DNA of 64,000 nt from Achromobacter spanius (GTDB lineage Bacteria; Pseudomonadota; Gammaproteobacteria; Burkholderiales; Burkholderiaceae_B): NCBI RefSeq assembly GCF_002812705.1, contig NZ_CP025030.1, positions 4,836,001-4,900,000 of the forward strand, read 5' to 3'. The stretch's first letter is position 1. Each line of letters opens with the position of its first letter. Below, in pieces: positions 27,319-35,788 of the stretch. The notes under the pieces were generated by a model, which had not been told where the DNA came from, searched no databases, and saw nothing but the letters and a program-made list of their open reading frames with translations. A program made the translations under genes and the position numbers.

Positions 27319-28290
27319 ATGTCGATGTCGATTCGTGCCATGCAGTGCTTTGTCGCCGTGGTGTCCACCGGTTCGATCAGCCGCGCCGCGGCTGCACTAC
27401 ACGTGGCCCAGCCCGCGCTGAGCCTGTTGATTCGCAATTTGGAAGAAGATCTGGGCGTGGTGCTGCTGCACAGAACGTCGCGAGGGGTCACGCCAACCAC
27501 GGCGGGAACGCGGTTGCTGGCGCACGCGCGGGAAATTCTGGGCCGCATCGATGCGGCGCGCGCCGATGTGCGCGAGGACCAGGCCGCGCCACGCGGCACG
27601 GTGTCCCTGGCGATGTCGATGTCCATGGCCAAGCTCGTGGCGGTGCCATTGCTGCGTTTCAGCTTGCGGAACTGGCCGGATGTCTACCTGAAGATCATTG
27701 AATCCAGCACCGGATACATCCCGGGCTTTGTCAGCTCGGGCCATGCCGATCTGGGCCTGACCTTCAGTGACGACTCGTCCGTCGACCTACGCTTTCAGCA
27801 TCTGATCGACGAGGAGCTGGTGCTGGTGTCTCCGCCAGAAAAACAGGGCAGGAAGCAAACCGGAGTGCAGGCCGGTCCGCGGGGGGGCCTGTCGGCCAAG
27901 ACCGCGGAATTAAATGCGCTACCCACGATCGGACTCAGCGCCCTGATCAAACTTCCGCTGGTACTGCCGGGCAATCCCCACAGCCTGCGGCGCCTGCTCG
28001 ACCACTATCAACAGCAAGAAGGCGCGGCGTTCCACGTCATTGCCGAAGCCAACGCGATACCGCAGTTAATAGAACTGGTTCAGGCAGGCCTTGCCCATAC
28101 GATCCTCTCGTATGAGGCCGTACGGGCAGAAGCGATGCGTGGCGATGTGGCGCTGCGCCGCATCAAGAAGCCCCGCATGACCCGCCCGGTATTTCTGTGC
28201 CGTTCGGACGTGCTGCCACTGTCTATGGCCGCGACAGCCGTCGCCGACAGAGTCAGCCGCATCATCACCGATGGGCGCTCACCCGCGTAA
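27319..28290 (+). CDS. LysR-family transcriptional regulator
   Basis: A 323-residue LysR regulator. The N-terminal helix-turn-helix (about 5-65; SISRAAAALHVAQPALSLLIRN) is followed by a substrate-binding domain. It is divergent from the Bug-CaiB-crotonase operon, so it probably activates that operon in response to the acid it handles. The 126-base intergenic region is AT-rich and contains ATAA-N5-TTAT (27282-27294) and the inverted pair TGATATA/TATATCA (27244-27250, 27292-27298), possible LysR sites, not proven. Confidence 0.9.
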   Translation: MSMSIRAMQCFVAVVSTGSISRAAAALHVAQPALSLLIRNLEEDLGVVLLHRTSRGVTPTTAGTRLLAHAREILGRIDAARADVREDQAAPRGTVSLAMSMSMAKLVAVPLLRFSLRNWPDVYLKIIESSTGYIPGFVSSGHADLGLTFSDDSSVDLRFQHLIDEELVLVSPPEKQGRKQTGVQAGPRGGLSAKTAELNALPTIGLSALIKLPLVLPGNPHSLRRLLDHYQQQEGAAFHVIAEANAIPQLIELVQAGLAHTILSYEAVRAEAMRGDVALRRIKKPRMTRPVFLCRSDVLPLSMAATAVADRVSRIITDGRSPA

Positions 28291-28298
28291 TCAGCACC

Positions 28299-29189
28299 TT
28301 AGATAAGCCCCATGCGCTTTTCCACGGCCTGCGCCCAGCGCCGCGCCACGGTGGGCGATGTCGCGCAGGTTGCCGATTCGGTCACCACGCGCACGGCGCG
28401 CTCCAGCAATTGGATGTCCGCCTCGTGTTGGCGTGCAACATGCGGGTCTTCGAAGAAGATCACGCGCTGGCATTGATGCTCAAGCACCAGTTCGGCAATC
28501 TGGGCGTCGCCGCCCAGCGGCCCGCTCAGGTAGCGATGCACCCACGGCTTGTCTTTCGGCCACCCGCGCGACCAGGCCAGGTCATTCAGCCGCCCGCCCG
28601 TCGTGCCCGTCGCAACCCGACGCGCAAATTGCGACAGCACATCGAAATGCTCGCTTGCGAACGCCACCATCTCGTCCTTGAGCGCATCGTGGGCAATCAT
28701 GGCCAAGGTCTGGCCAGAGAAATTGAACAGGCGCGACACGGACGCATCCGGCGCCAGTCCCGCATGCAGGCGTTCGACTTCCATCCATTCGATCGCGCCC
28801 GCCAAGGTCGAAATGAACGGTCGACCGTGGGTGATGCACTGCCGCTTCAACGCCAGCGCCTCCGGAAAAATCGACGACGGATCCACGGGGTCGATCAGAT
28901 AGATTGCCCCGTCAAAGGGCGCCTGCCCATCACGTCCTTCGGTCACGCGGGCCACCAGTTTCATCAGCCCGCCTTCGCGTCCATAGGGATAGCGAACCAG
29001 GCCGCTATAGCCTTGCAGCATGCCTTCGCGCACGATGGCGTCATGCGTGCGGCCGACGGTGTGCAGTTGCACGCCAAGCTCGCGTATGGTGGACGAACAC
29101 GCGCGTAGCCAGGTGAACAAGGCGGCGTCGGGGGTTTCGTGGTGCAGACGATTGGCGGCCAGGCCAAAGCGCAGTTGGGCAGCGGGCAT
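28299..29189 (-). CDS. Tandem methylglyoxal-synthase-domain protein
   Basis: A 296-residue protein with two related halves. The C-terminal half (about 160-296) carries the full methylglyoxal synthase set: H167-D168 in IAHDALK, TGTTG at 194-198, SGPLGGD with D228, FFEDP with D248, H255 and D258. This enzyme turns dihydroxyacetone phosphate into methylglyoxal and phosphate. The N-terminal half (about 5-145) has the same order but the equivalents are degenerate: N13-R14 for His-Asp, no TGTTG, no Asp in the GREGGL segment, only LIDP kept. E. coli MgsA is a single 152-residue domain. Start ATG 29189 is chosen because the N-domain begins just after it; its ribosome-binding site is weak. Confidence 0.75.
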   Translation of the reverse strand: MPAAQLRFGLAANRLHHETPDAALFTWLRACSSTIRELGVQLHTVGRTHDAIVREGMLQGYSGLVRYPYGREGGLMKLVARVTEGRDGQAPFDGAIYLIDPVDPSSIFPEALALKRQCITHGRPFISTLAGAIEWMEVERLHAGLAPDASVSRLFNFSGQTLAMIAHDALKDEMVAFASEHFDVLSQFARRVATGTTGGRLNDLAWSRGWPKDKPWVHRYLSGPLGGDAQIAELVLEHQCQRVIFFEDPHVARQHEADIQLLERAVRVVTESATCATSPTVARRWAQAVEKRMGLI

Positions 29190-29276
29190 CAGTAGACTCG
29201 AACAAGTAGGGGTCACAACGTGCGGATCCTTGATGATACCGTGGCCGCCCTTGCCGCGGCATGACGGCCGCGCAAA

Positions 29277-29302
29277 CAAAAACGCTCCCTGTCGGGAGCG
29301 TT
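29277..29302 (-). terminator. Rho-independent terminator of the isc operon
   Basis: A perfect 9-bp stem AACGCTCCC / GGGAGCGTT with loop TGTC (29281-29302), followed on the leftward strand by a run of T. It lies 16 bases past the iscX stop and ends the leftward isc transcript. Confidence 0.9.
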
Positions 29303-29317
29303 GTTCGCGTCGGCGGG

Positions 29318-29512
29318 TCAGTCCGCTTCGTCTATCCAGGCCATCTGGATGGCCTCAAGGATTTTCTCGCCACAGTGGGCGGGGTCGTCGTTGAATTCAG
29401 GCAATGCCATGACCCATTCGCGCAACTGCGTAAAACGCAGCGTCTTGGGGTCGACGTCGGGGTGCGCGTCGACCAGGGCGGCGGCTATGTCGTAGGTATC
29501 GGTCCACTTCAT
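29318..29512 (-). CDS. iscX: Fe-S assembly protein IscX
   Basis: A 64-residue acidic protein starting MKWTDTYDIAAALVDAHPD and ending AWIDEAD, typical of IscX (YfhJ). It binds IscS and iron and modulates cluster assembly. The ATG overlaps the fdx stop by one base. It is the last gene of the isc operon, followed by the terminator. Confidence 0.95.
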   Translation of the reverse strand: MKWTDTYDIAAALVDAHPDVDPKTLRFTQLREWVMALPEFNDDPAHCGEKILEAIQMAWIDEAD

Positions 29513-29853
29513 CAATGGCCCTCTTTGGCGTGGTTGATGGTGTACTTCGGAATTTCTACCGTCAGGTCCGTGTCGGTCACCAACGCCTGGCAGGACAGGC
29601 GCGACGTGGGCGTCAGGCCCCAGGCTTTGTCCAGCAGATCTTCTTCGTCGTCCGTTGCGTCTTCCAGCGCGGAATACCCTTGCTTGATGACCACGTGACA
29701 GGTCGTGCACGCACACGACAATTCGCAGGCGTGCTCGATGTCGATGTGGTTGTCCAGCAATACGCGACAGATCGACACGCCCTTGGGCGCGTCTTCAATC
29801 ACAGCGCCTTCCGGGCAGTAGTCGGGATGAGGCAATACAGTCAGTTTCGGCAT
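29512..29853 (-). CDS. fdx: ISC-system [2Fe-2S] ferredoxin
   Basis: A 113-residue adrenodoxin-type ferredoxin. Cluster ligands are the three Cys of ELSCACTTC (with C-x5-C-x2-C spacing including HACEL) and the later Cys in RLSCQAL. It supplies electrons during Fe-S assembly on IscU. It lies ten bases after hscA and overlaps iscX by one base. Confidence 0.96.
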   Translation of the reverse strand: MPKLTVLPHPDYCPEGAVIEDAPKGVSICRVLLDNHIDIEHACELSCACTTCHVVIKQGYSALEDATDDEEDLLDKAWGLTPTSRLSCQALVTDTDLTVEIPKYTINHAKEGH

Positions 29854-29862
29854 AACGTCTTT

Positions 29863-31725
29863 TCAGGCAATCTCATCAAGTTTGCGGCCAGCCAACGCAG
29901 CGCGAATGCTGCGATCCATGCGGCGCGCGGCAAAGTCGTCGGTAGCGGCCGACAAGGCTTGCACCGCGGCTTTCACCGTTTCCACATCGTCGGCAGTCTG
30001 TGCACCGATGGCATCCTGCAGGCATTCGTCGACGCGCTTGCGTTCGTCAGCATCCAGCAAGTCACCGTCCACAGCCAGCGCGGCCTGCACCGATTCCACA
30101 AGTTGGCGCGCGTCCACTTGCTGCTCGCGCAACATGCGCGCGCGGGCATCCGTATCCGCCTGCGCGACGCTGTCGGCCAGCATCTGCGCAATTTCGTCGT
30201 CGCCCAGCCCATAAGACGGCTTGACCGAAACGGCGGCCTCGACACCCGTGCTTTGCTCGCGGGCAGTCACGCTCAGCAGCCCGTCGGCGTCCACCTGGAA
30301 CGTCACGCGGATACGCGCCGCGCCAGCCACCATGGGGGGAATGCCGCGCAGTTCAAACCGCGCCAACGAACGCGAATCCGCGACGAGGTCACGTTCGCCC
30401 TGCACCACATGAATGCTCATGGCCGTCTGGCCGTCCTTGAACGTGGTGAACTCTTGCGCGCGTGCCACGGGGATGGTGCTGTTGCGAGGAATCACGCGCT
30501 CAACCAGCCCGCCCATGGTTTCCAGGCCCAACGACAGCGGAATCACGTCCAGCAGCAGCCAGTCTTCGCCCGGCGCGCGGTTGCCGGCCAGCAAATTCGC
30601 CTGCAAGGCGGCGCCCAGCGCCACCACTTGATCCGGGTCCAGATCGGTCAGTGGCTCGGTACCAAACACCTGGCCCACCGCAGCACGCACCACGGGCATG
30701 CGCGTTGCGCCGCCCACCATCACCACGCCGCGCACGTCAGCCGGCTTCAGCGACGCATCGCGCAAGGCGCGGCGCGCGCAATCCAGGGTGCGTTCAATCA
30801 GCGGCTGCGCCAACGTTTCGAACTCAGCGCGCGTCAACACCAGGTCAACGTCACGCCCGTCTGACAGCGGGAGTTTCAGGGTGGCGCTATCGGCGGTCGA
30901 CAGGGCTTCACGCGCGGCGCGCGCTGCCATCAACAGGCCACGACGGTCAGCGGGTGAAAACTCACCGGTGGCCAGCTTGGCCACCGCATGGTCGGCGATC
31001 AAGGCATCGAAGTCATCCCCACCCAGCGCCGTATCGCCGCCAGTCGAAATCACTTCGAAAACGCCTTGCGTCAGACGCAGAATGGAAATGTCGAACGTGC
31101 CGCCGCCCAGGTCGTAAACGGCATACACCCCTTCCGAGGCATGATCCAGGCCGTAGGCAATGGCCGCGGCGGTCGGCTCATTCAGCAGGCGCAGCACGTT
31201 CAGGCCAGCCAGGCGGGCGGCGTCGCGCGTTGCCTGGCGTTGTGCGTCGTCAAAATAAGCGGGCACGGTAATCACCGCGCCCACCAGGTCGTCGCCAAGC
31301 ACGTCTTCGGCACGCTGGCGCAACACCGCCAGAATCTGCGCCGACACCTCAACCGGGCTCAAATCGCCTTGCGCCGTGCGGATGCGCACCATGCCGGGCG
31401 CGTCCACAAATTCGTACGGCGCCCGCGTGGCGCGTGCCTCGTCCAACGAGCGGCCCATGAATCGCTTCACGGACACCACGGTGTTCAAGGGGTCTTCAGC
31501 CTGCTGCGCCAGCGGCTCGCGGCCAGTCGTGACTTTGCCGCCAGGAAAATAACGCACCGCCGACGGCAGCAAGGCATGGCCTTGCGCATCTGGCAGCACT
31601 TCCGCCACGCTGCTGCGCACCGCCGCAACGAGGGAATTGGTAGTGCCCAGATCAATGCCCACCGCCAGCTTGCGCTGGTGCGGCGCGGGCGACTCACCGG
31701 GCTCGGATATCTGCAATAAGGCCAT
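29863..31725 (-). CDS. hscA: Fe-S protein assembly chaperone HscA (Hsp70)
   Basis: A 620-residue Hsp70. The ATPase domain has [28 protein letters not shown] and [13 protein letters not shown]; the peptide-binding domain covers about 390-510. HscA, stimulated by HscB, binds the LPPVK motif of IscU and promotes cluster transfer. The gene follows hscB after a 73-base gap that contains a stable stem-loop. Confidence 0.96.
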   Translation of the reverse strand: MALLQISEPGESPAPHQRKLAVGIDLGTTNSLVAAVRSSVAEVLPDAQGHALLPSAVRYFPGGKVTTGREPLAQQAEDPLNTVVSVKRFMGRSLDEARATRAPYEFVDAPGMVRIRTAQGDLSPVEVSAQILAVLRQRAEDVLGDDLVGAVITVPAYFDDAQRQATRDAARLAGLNVLRLLNEPTAAAIAYGLDHASEGVYAVYDLGGGTFDISILRLTQGVFEVISTGGDTALGGDDFDALIADHAVAKLATGEFSPADRRGLLMAARAAREALSTADSATLKLPLSDGRDVDLVLTRAEFETLAQPLIERTLDCARRALRDASLKPADVRGVVMVGGATRMPVVRAAVGQVFGTEPLTDLDPDQVVALGAALQANLLAGNRAPGEDWLLLDVIPLSLGLETMGGLVERVIPRNSTIPVARAQEFTTFKDGQTAMSIHVVQGERDLVADSRSLARFELRGIPPMVAGAARIRVTFQVDADGLLSVTAREQSTGVEAAVSVKPSYGLGDDEIAQMLADSVAQADTDARARMLREQQVDARQLVESVQAALAVDGDLLDADERKRVDECLQDAIGAQTADDVETVKAAVQALSAATDDFAARRMDRSIRAALAGRKLDEIA

Positions 31726-31761
31726 GATTGTGTTCTTCTGGTCAGTGAGCGGCGGTGTGCT

Positions 31762-31783
31762 GGCGCCCGCTACGGCGGGCGCC
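31762..31783. other. GC-rich stem-loop between hscB and hscA
   Basis: A perfect 9-bp inverted repeat GGCGCCCGC / GCGGGCGCC with a four-base loop. There is no T-run on the leftward side, so it is not a complete terminator. In the polycistronic mRNA it could act as a stabiliser or processing site between hscB and hscA. The role is inference. Confidence 0.6.
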
Positions 31784-31798
31784 CCAACACAGGGTTCG

Positions 31799-32311
31799 CT
31801 ATCCGGCGGGCTGGGCGTCTGCCAGCTCTTGCGCCAGCTTTTCCACGAACATCCATTCCCGCACTTTCAGGCCTGCGGCGGCGTAATCGCGCTCGTCGTC
31901 GAGCAGGCGTTTCAGCGTGGCGCGCATCGAAACTCGCGCCTCTTCCAGCTCTGCGCGTAACGCCGCCAAGGCATCAGTATCGTCGCGCGCGTCATCCAGC
32001 ATCTCGCGCCACGTCATCTGCTGCATCAGGAAAGCCGTGTCCATGGACGTGTTGCTCTCGGTCTGCAAATCCACGCCTGCCTGTTCGCACAGATAGCGCG
32101 CCCGCAGCAAGGGATCTCGCAACACGCGGTAAGCCTCATTGGCGCGCGCCGCCCACTGCATGGCGACGCGACGTTCCGCGGCGCTGGCTGTGGCGTAGCG
32201 ATCAGGATGCACCTGCGCGGCAACAGCGCGCCACGAGGTTTCCAAGGCTTGCGCGTCCAGGTCAAAACGGGCGGGCAAGCCGAACAGCGTGAAATGGTCG
32301 TCTACAGCCAA
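31799..32311 (-). CDS. hscB: Fe-S assembly co-chaperone HscB
   Basis: A 170-residue J-domain co-chaperone. The HPD motif is in AQVHPDRYA within the N-terminal J domain (about 5-75), and the C-terminal helical bundle that binds IscU follows. It delivers IscU to HscA and stimulates its ATPase. It starts three bases after iscA. Confidence 0.95.
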   Translation of the reverse strand: MAVDDHFTLFGLPARFDLDAQALETSWRAVAAQVHPDRYATASAAERRVAMQWAARANEAYRVLRDPLLRARYLCEQAGVDLQTESNTSMDTAFLMQQMTWREMLDDARDDTDALAALRAELEEARVSMRATLKRLLDDERDYAAAGLKVREWMFVEKLAQELADAQPAG

Positions 32312-32314
32312 GAC

Positions 32315-32638
32315 TTACACCGTGAACGACTCGCCGCAGCCGCAGGTCGCCTTCTCGTTGGGGTTACGGAACTTGAAACCTTCGTTCAGGCCTTCGCGGG
32401 CGTAATCCAGCTCGGTGCCATCCAGGTAAGCCAGGCTCTTGGGGTCGATGAAGACCTTCACGCCAAAGCTCTCGAACACGACGTCTTCCGGCGCCGAGTC
32501 GTCCACGTATTCCAACTTGTAGGCCATGCCGGAGCAGCCCGTCGTCCTAACGCCGAGCCGCAAGCCAATCCCCTTTCCGCGCTTTTGCAAGTAGCGGCCG
32601 ATGTGGTTGGCTGCCTGTTGGGTCAGGGTGACGGACAT
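32315..32638 (-). CDS. iscA: Iron-sulfur assembly scaffold/carrier IscA
   Basis: A 107-residue A-type carrier. The three conserved cysteines are in [10 protein letters not shown] and the C-terminal CGCGESFTV. It receives clusters from IscU or binds iron and passes them to apo-proteins. It starts two bases after iscU. Confidence 0.96.
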   Translation of the reverse strand: MSVTLTQQAANHIGRYLQKRGKGIGLRLGVRTTGCSGMAYKLEYVDDSAPEDVVFESFGVKVFIDPKSLAYLDGTELDYAREGLNEGFKFRNPNEKATCGCGESFTV

Positions 32639-32640
32639 GA

Positions 32641-33045
32641 TCAGCCTGCCACCGCTTCAGCCGGCGCCGAGTGCTTTTCTTTGTAGTTCTGCACCGCGGC
32701 CTTGATCGCGTCTTCGGCCAGGATGGAACAGTGCACCTTCACCGGCGGCAAGGCCAGCTCTTCGGCAATCTGCGTGTTGCGGATGTTCATGGCCTGGTCC
32801 AGGGTCTTGCCCTTGACCCATTCGGTCACGAGCGAGCTGGACGCGATGGCCGAGCCGCAGCCGTAGGTCTTGAAGCGCGCGTCTTCGATCACGCCGGCTT
32901 CATTCACCTTGATCTGCAGCTTCATGACGTCGCCACAGGCGGGTGCGCCGACCATGCCGGTGCCCACCGACTCGTCCGACTTGTCGAACGAACCGACGTT
33001 GCGCGGGTTTTCGTAGTGATCCAGAACTTTGGTGCTGTAAGACAT
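32641..33045 (-). CDS. iscU: Fe-S cluster scaffold IscU
   Basis: A 134-residue scaffold. The ligand cysteines are in [18 protein letters not shown] and VHCSIL, with the conserved Asp after the first. The HscA-recognition motif LPPVK is present just before the third Cys. It assembles [2Fe-2S] clusters with sulfur from IscS. Confidence 0.97.
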   Translation of the reverse strand: MSYSTKVLDHYENPRNVGSFDKSDESVGTGMVGAPACGDVMKLQIKVNEAGVIEDARFKTYGCGSAIASSSLVTEWVKGKTLDQAMNIRNTQIAEELALPPVKVHCSILAEDAIKAAVQNYKEKHSAPAEAVAG

Positions 33046-33078
33046 GTTATTTCTCCACGAATTTCTTGGCGCGGGCGC

Positions 33079-34290
33079 TTAGTGCGCAGCCCACTGCACG
33101 GTGTTCAAGTCAATGCCTTCCTTGGCCATTTCCCACAGCGGCGACATATCGCGCAGCTTGCCAACGCGGCTCTTGAGCAATTCAATCGCGTAGTCCACTT
33201 CCTTTTCGGTCGTGAAGCGGCCCAGCGTGAAACGGATGGAACTGTGCGCCAACTCATCATTACGACCCAGGGCGCGCAGCACGTACGACGGCTCCAGGCT
33301 GGCCGACGTGCAAGCCGAACCGCTGGACACGGCCAGTTCCTTGATCGCCATGATCAGGGACTCGCCTTCGACGTAGTTGAAGCTGACATTCAGGTTGTGC
33401 GGCACGCGCTGGTCCATGTCGCCGTTCAAATAGACCTCTTCGATCTGCGACAGGCCGTTCCAGAGACGGTCACGCAACATGCGGACTCGCTCGTTCTCGG
33501 TACCCATTTCTTCGCGAGCCAGGCGGAACGCCTCGCCCATACCCACGATCTGGTGCGTGGCCAGCGTGCCCGAGCGGAAACCACGTTCGTGACCACCACC
33601 GTGCATTTGCGCTTCGATGCGGATACGCGGCTTGCGACGCACATACAACGCGCCGATACCTTTGGGACCGTAGGTCTTGTGCGCCGAAAACGACATCAAA
33701 TCGACTTTCAGCTTTTGCAGATCGATTTCCACCTTGCCGGTCGCCTGAGCAGCGTCCACATGGAAAATGATGCCCTTCTCGCGGCAGATCTCGCCCAGCG
33801 TTTCGATATCCTGAACGACGCCGATCTCGTTGTTCACCATCATGACCGATACCAGCACAGTGTCGGGGCGCAGTGCCGCCTTGAAGGTGTCCAGATCAAT
33901 CAGGCCATCGTCCTTTACGTTCAAGTAAGTGACTTCGAAGCCCTGGCGCTCCAATTCACGACAGGTATCAAGCACGGCTTTGTGCTCGGTCTTGACGGTG
34001 ATGATGTGCTTGCCGCGTTCCGCGTAGAAATTCGCGGCGCCTTTAATGGCCAGGTTGTCGGATTCCGTTGCGCCGGACGTCCAGACGATCTCGCGCGGGT
34101 CGGCGTTGACCAGCTTGGCAACTTCTTCGCGGGCGCGCTCAACGGCTTCTTCGGAATCCCAGCCATAAGCGTGGCTGCGCGATGCCGGGTTGCCGAAGTT
34201 CTCGTAAAGCCAGGGCACCATCTTGTCCACGACGCGCGGATCGACGGGTGTCGTGGCCGAATAATCAAAATAAATCGGGCGGGTGGTCAT
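33079..34290 (-). CDS. iscS: Cysteine desulfurase IscS
   Basis: A 403-residue PLP enzyme. It has the PLP Lys in [16 protein letters not shown] and the active-site Cys in [14 protein letters not shown]. It removes sulfur from cysteine and passes it to IscU, and also to thiolation pathways. Length and motifs match E. coli IscS (404). It lies 21 bases after iscR. Confidence 0.97.
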   Translation of the reverse strand: MTTRPIYFDYSATTPVDPRVVDKMVPWLYENFGNPASRSHAYGWDSEEAVERAREEVAKLVNADPREIVWTSGATESDNLAIKGAANFYAERGKHIITVKTEHKAVLDTCRELERQGFEVTYLNVKDDGLIDLDTFKAALRPDTVLVSVMMVNNEIGVVQDIETLGEICREKGIIFHVDAAQATGKVEIDLQKLKVDLMSFSAHKTYGPKGIGALYVRRKPRIRIEAQMHGGGHERGFRSGTLATHQIVGMGEAFRLAREEMGTENERVRMLRDRLWNGLSQIEEVYLNGDMDQRVPHNLNVSFNYVEGESLIMAIKELAVSSGSACTSASLEPSYVLRALGRNDELAHSSIRFTLGRFTTEKEVDYAIELLKSRVGKLRDMSPLWEMAKEGIDLNTVQWAAH

Positions 34291-34311
34291 ATCTACAACT
34301 CCTGATACTGC

Positions 34312-34854
34312 TTATACGGTGGCATTGGCCGCAACGGCCGTGGTCGGGGAATTGGCGGCAGCATTGGTGCCCCCTACCCGATTGACACGCACCGCGCAGG
34401 CCTGCGCTTGATTGCTGGCTTCCTGCAACTGGCGCACGCGCTGCTGATCGACCAGATCTTGCAGGGACACCGAATCCAGGTAATCGACCATCTTGCGATT
34501 CAACGTAGCCCAGAGCTCATGCGTCATGCATTTGCCCGGCTTGCCGTCATTGCCGCTCGTACAGTCCCGTTTGCCGCCACAGCTGGTGGCGTCCAGCGGC
34601 TCATCGACCGCGAAGATGATGTCTGCAACGGTCACGTTGCGCGCAAGACGCGCAAGCGAGTAACCGCCGCCCGGGCCACGTACGCTGTCCACGAGCTCGT
34701 GGCGACGCAATTTCCCGAATAGCTGTTCCAGATAGGAAAGCGAAATGTTCTGACGCTGGCTGATGGCCGCAAGAGTGACCGGGCCGCTATGCTGGCGCAT
34801 GGCGAGATCGATCATGGCAGTCACGGCGAAACGCCCTTTGGTAGTTAGCCGCAT
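34312..34854 (-). CDS. iscR: Fe-S cluster regulator IscR (Rrf2 family)
   Basis: A 180-residue Rrf2 regulator with an N-terminal winged helix (about 1-70). Cluster ligands are C92, C98, C109 and H112, from SCGGKRDC and GKCMTHELW. The spacing between the second and third Cys is ten residues where E. coli has five, a small insertion in the cluster loop, and the C-terminal tail is longer and Ala-rich. AGGGA eight bases before ATG 34854 supports this start over the ATG 24 bases upstream. It represses its own operon when holding a [2Fe-2S] cluster. Confidence 0.95.
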   Translation of the reverse strand: MRLTTKGRFAVTAMIDLAMRQHSGPVTLAAISQRQNISLSYLEQLFGKLRRHELVDSVRGPGGGYSLARLARNVTVADIIFAVDEPLDATSCGGKRDCTSGNDGKPGKCMTHELWATLNRKMVDYLDSVSLQDLVDQQRVRQLQEASNQAQACAVRVNRVGGTNAAANSPTTAVAANATV

Positions 34855-34903
34855 GGTGGGTTCCCTGTGATTCGGCAATGGCCGCCAGCGAATCCAGCGG
34901 TCA

Positions 34904-34928
34904 ATACCCGAGTAATTGGGTCAAGTAT
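34904..34928. promoter_or_regulatory. IscR type 1 binding site (proximal)
   Basis: Read leftward, 22 of 25 positions match the E. coli type 1 IscR consensus (ATAC-half, WWW centre, GGGTAT-half). It lies 50-75 bases upstream of the iscR ATG and covers TTGACC, a possible -35. It should mediate repression by holo-IscR. Confidence 0.8.
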
Positions 34929-34933
34929 AGCCT

Positions 34934-34958
34934 ATTCCCGACTAATTTGGTATGGCTC
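34934..34958. promoter_or_regulatory. Second IscR-type site (distal)
   Basis: Leftward reading gives about 18 of 25 matches to the type 1 consensus, with the half AGTCGGG intact and the other half poor. Five bases separate it from the better site, so the two could bind IscR side by side as in E. coli, which also has tandem sites. Confidence 0.5.
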
Positions 34959-34966
34959 CAGGCCAG

Positions 34967-34994
34967 AAAAAACCGCGCTGTTGCGCGGTTTTTT
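34967..34994 (-). terminator. Rho-independent terminator after the phosphatase gene
   Basis: Stem AACCGCGC / GCGCGGTT with loop TGTT (34971-34990), flanked by A-runs and T-runs on both sides. It can work in both directions; leftward it ends the low-molecular-weight phosphatase transcript just before the iscR promoter. Confidence 0.9.
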
Positions 34995-35047
34995 CACTGC
35001 CATGCACCCCAAGAGCCGCACTGCTGGCGGCTCTACGTAAAAAGCGA

Positions 35048-35536
35048 TCAGGCCGCTTGGTACTGGGTAGCGCGCTTGCGGACCAATTCCAGGACACCCT
35101 GGCAGGCGTCTTCCAGATAATCGAGAACCTTGCCAAAGCCATCAGCGCCGCCGTAGTACGGATCGGGCACAGTGGCCTCTTCGAACTCATTGGCGAAACG
35201 CATCAGCAGCATCAACTTGTGCTGATAGGTTTTGGGGCACTGTTGCTGCATGGCGGACAGATTGTCCCAATCCATGGCGAGGATAAGATCAAAATCGCGG
35301 AAATCTTCCGCGGTGACCTGACGCGCCTCACAGTGCGTGATCTCGTAGCCGCGCTTACGCGCCGCAGCCTGCGCCCGGGCATCAGGCGCCTCGCCAATGT
35401 GAAACGCGTGCGTGCCCGCGGAGTCGATGCGAACTACATCGCCCAAACCCGCGTCGTTCACCAAATGGCGAAACACGCCCTCTGCGCTCGGCGAGCGACA
35501 GATATTGCCCATGCAAACGAAAAGTACCTTGGTCAT
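35048..35536 (-). CDS. Low-molecular-weight protein-tyrosine phosphatase
   Basis: A 162-residue phosphatase. The active-site loop is VCMGNICRSPSAEG (Cys and Arg of C-x5-R) and the general-acid Asp is in VPDPYYGG. It dephosphorylates phosphotyrosine on proteins such as polysaccharide kinases or acts on small phosphates; the partner is not encoded nearby. The ATG at 35536 matches the family start; the frame extends 20 codons further. It has its own terminator. Confidence 0.93.
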   Translation of the reverse strand: MTKVLFVCMGNICRSPSAEGVFRHLVNDAGLGDVVRIDSAGTHAFHIGEAPDARAQAAARKRGYEITHCEARQVTAEDFRDFDLILAMDWDNLSAMQQQCPKTYQHKLMLLMRFANEFEEATVPDPYYGGADGFGKVLDYLEDACQGVLELVRKRATQYQAA

Positions 35537-35788
35537 CATGGAAGTAAGTGTGCGGGAAAACCCGAGATAAGGCAAGCTTTTTTTGCAAATGAACAATTGG
35601 CCCCTAGCAGCGATTCATTTGCAATTTACTCAGCATAATCAACATGTTATGCGCAATATTAAAAGTCAAAGCTCACTAACGAAACAGACTGCCCGTGTGC
35701 GTTGCGAAACTGTCACCACCAAGCCACCGGGCTTCCTTGTTTTCAGCTTATCGTAAGCAAAAAAAGCGCTAGCGTCAGGACCAAATGG

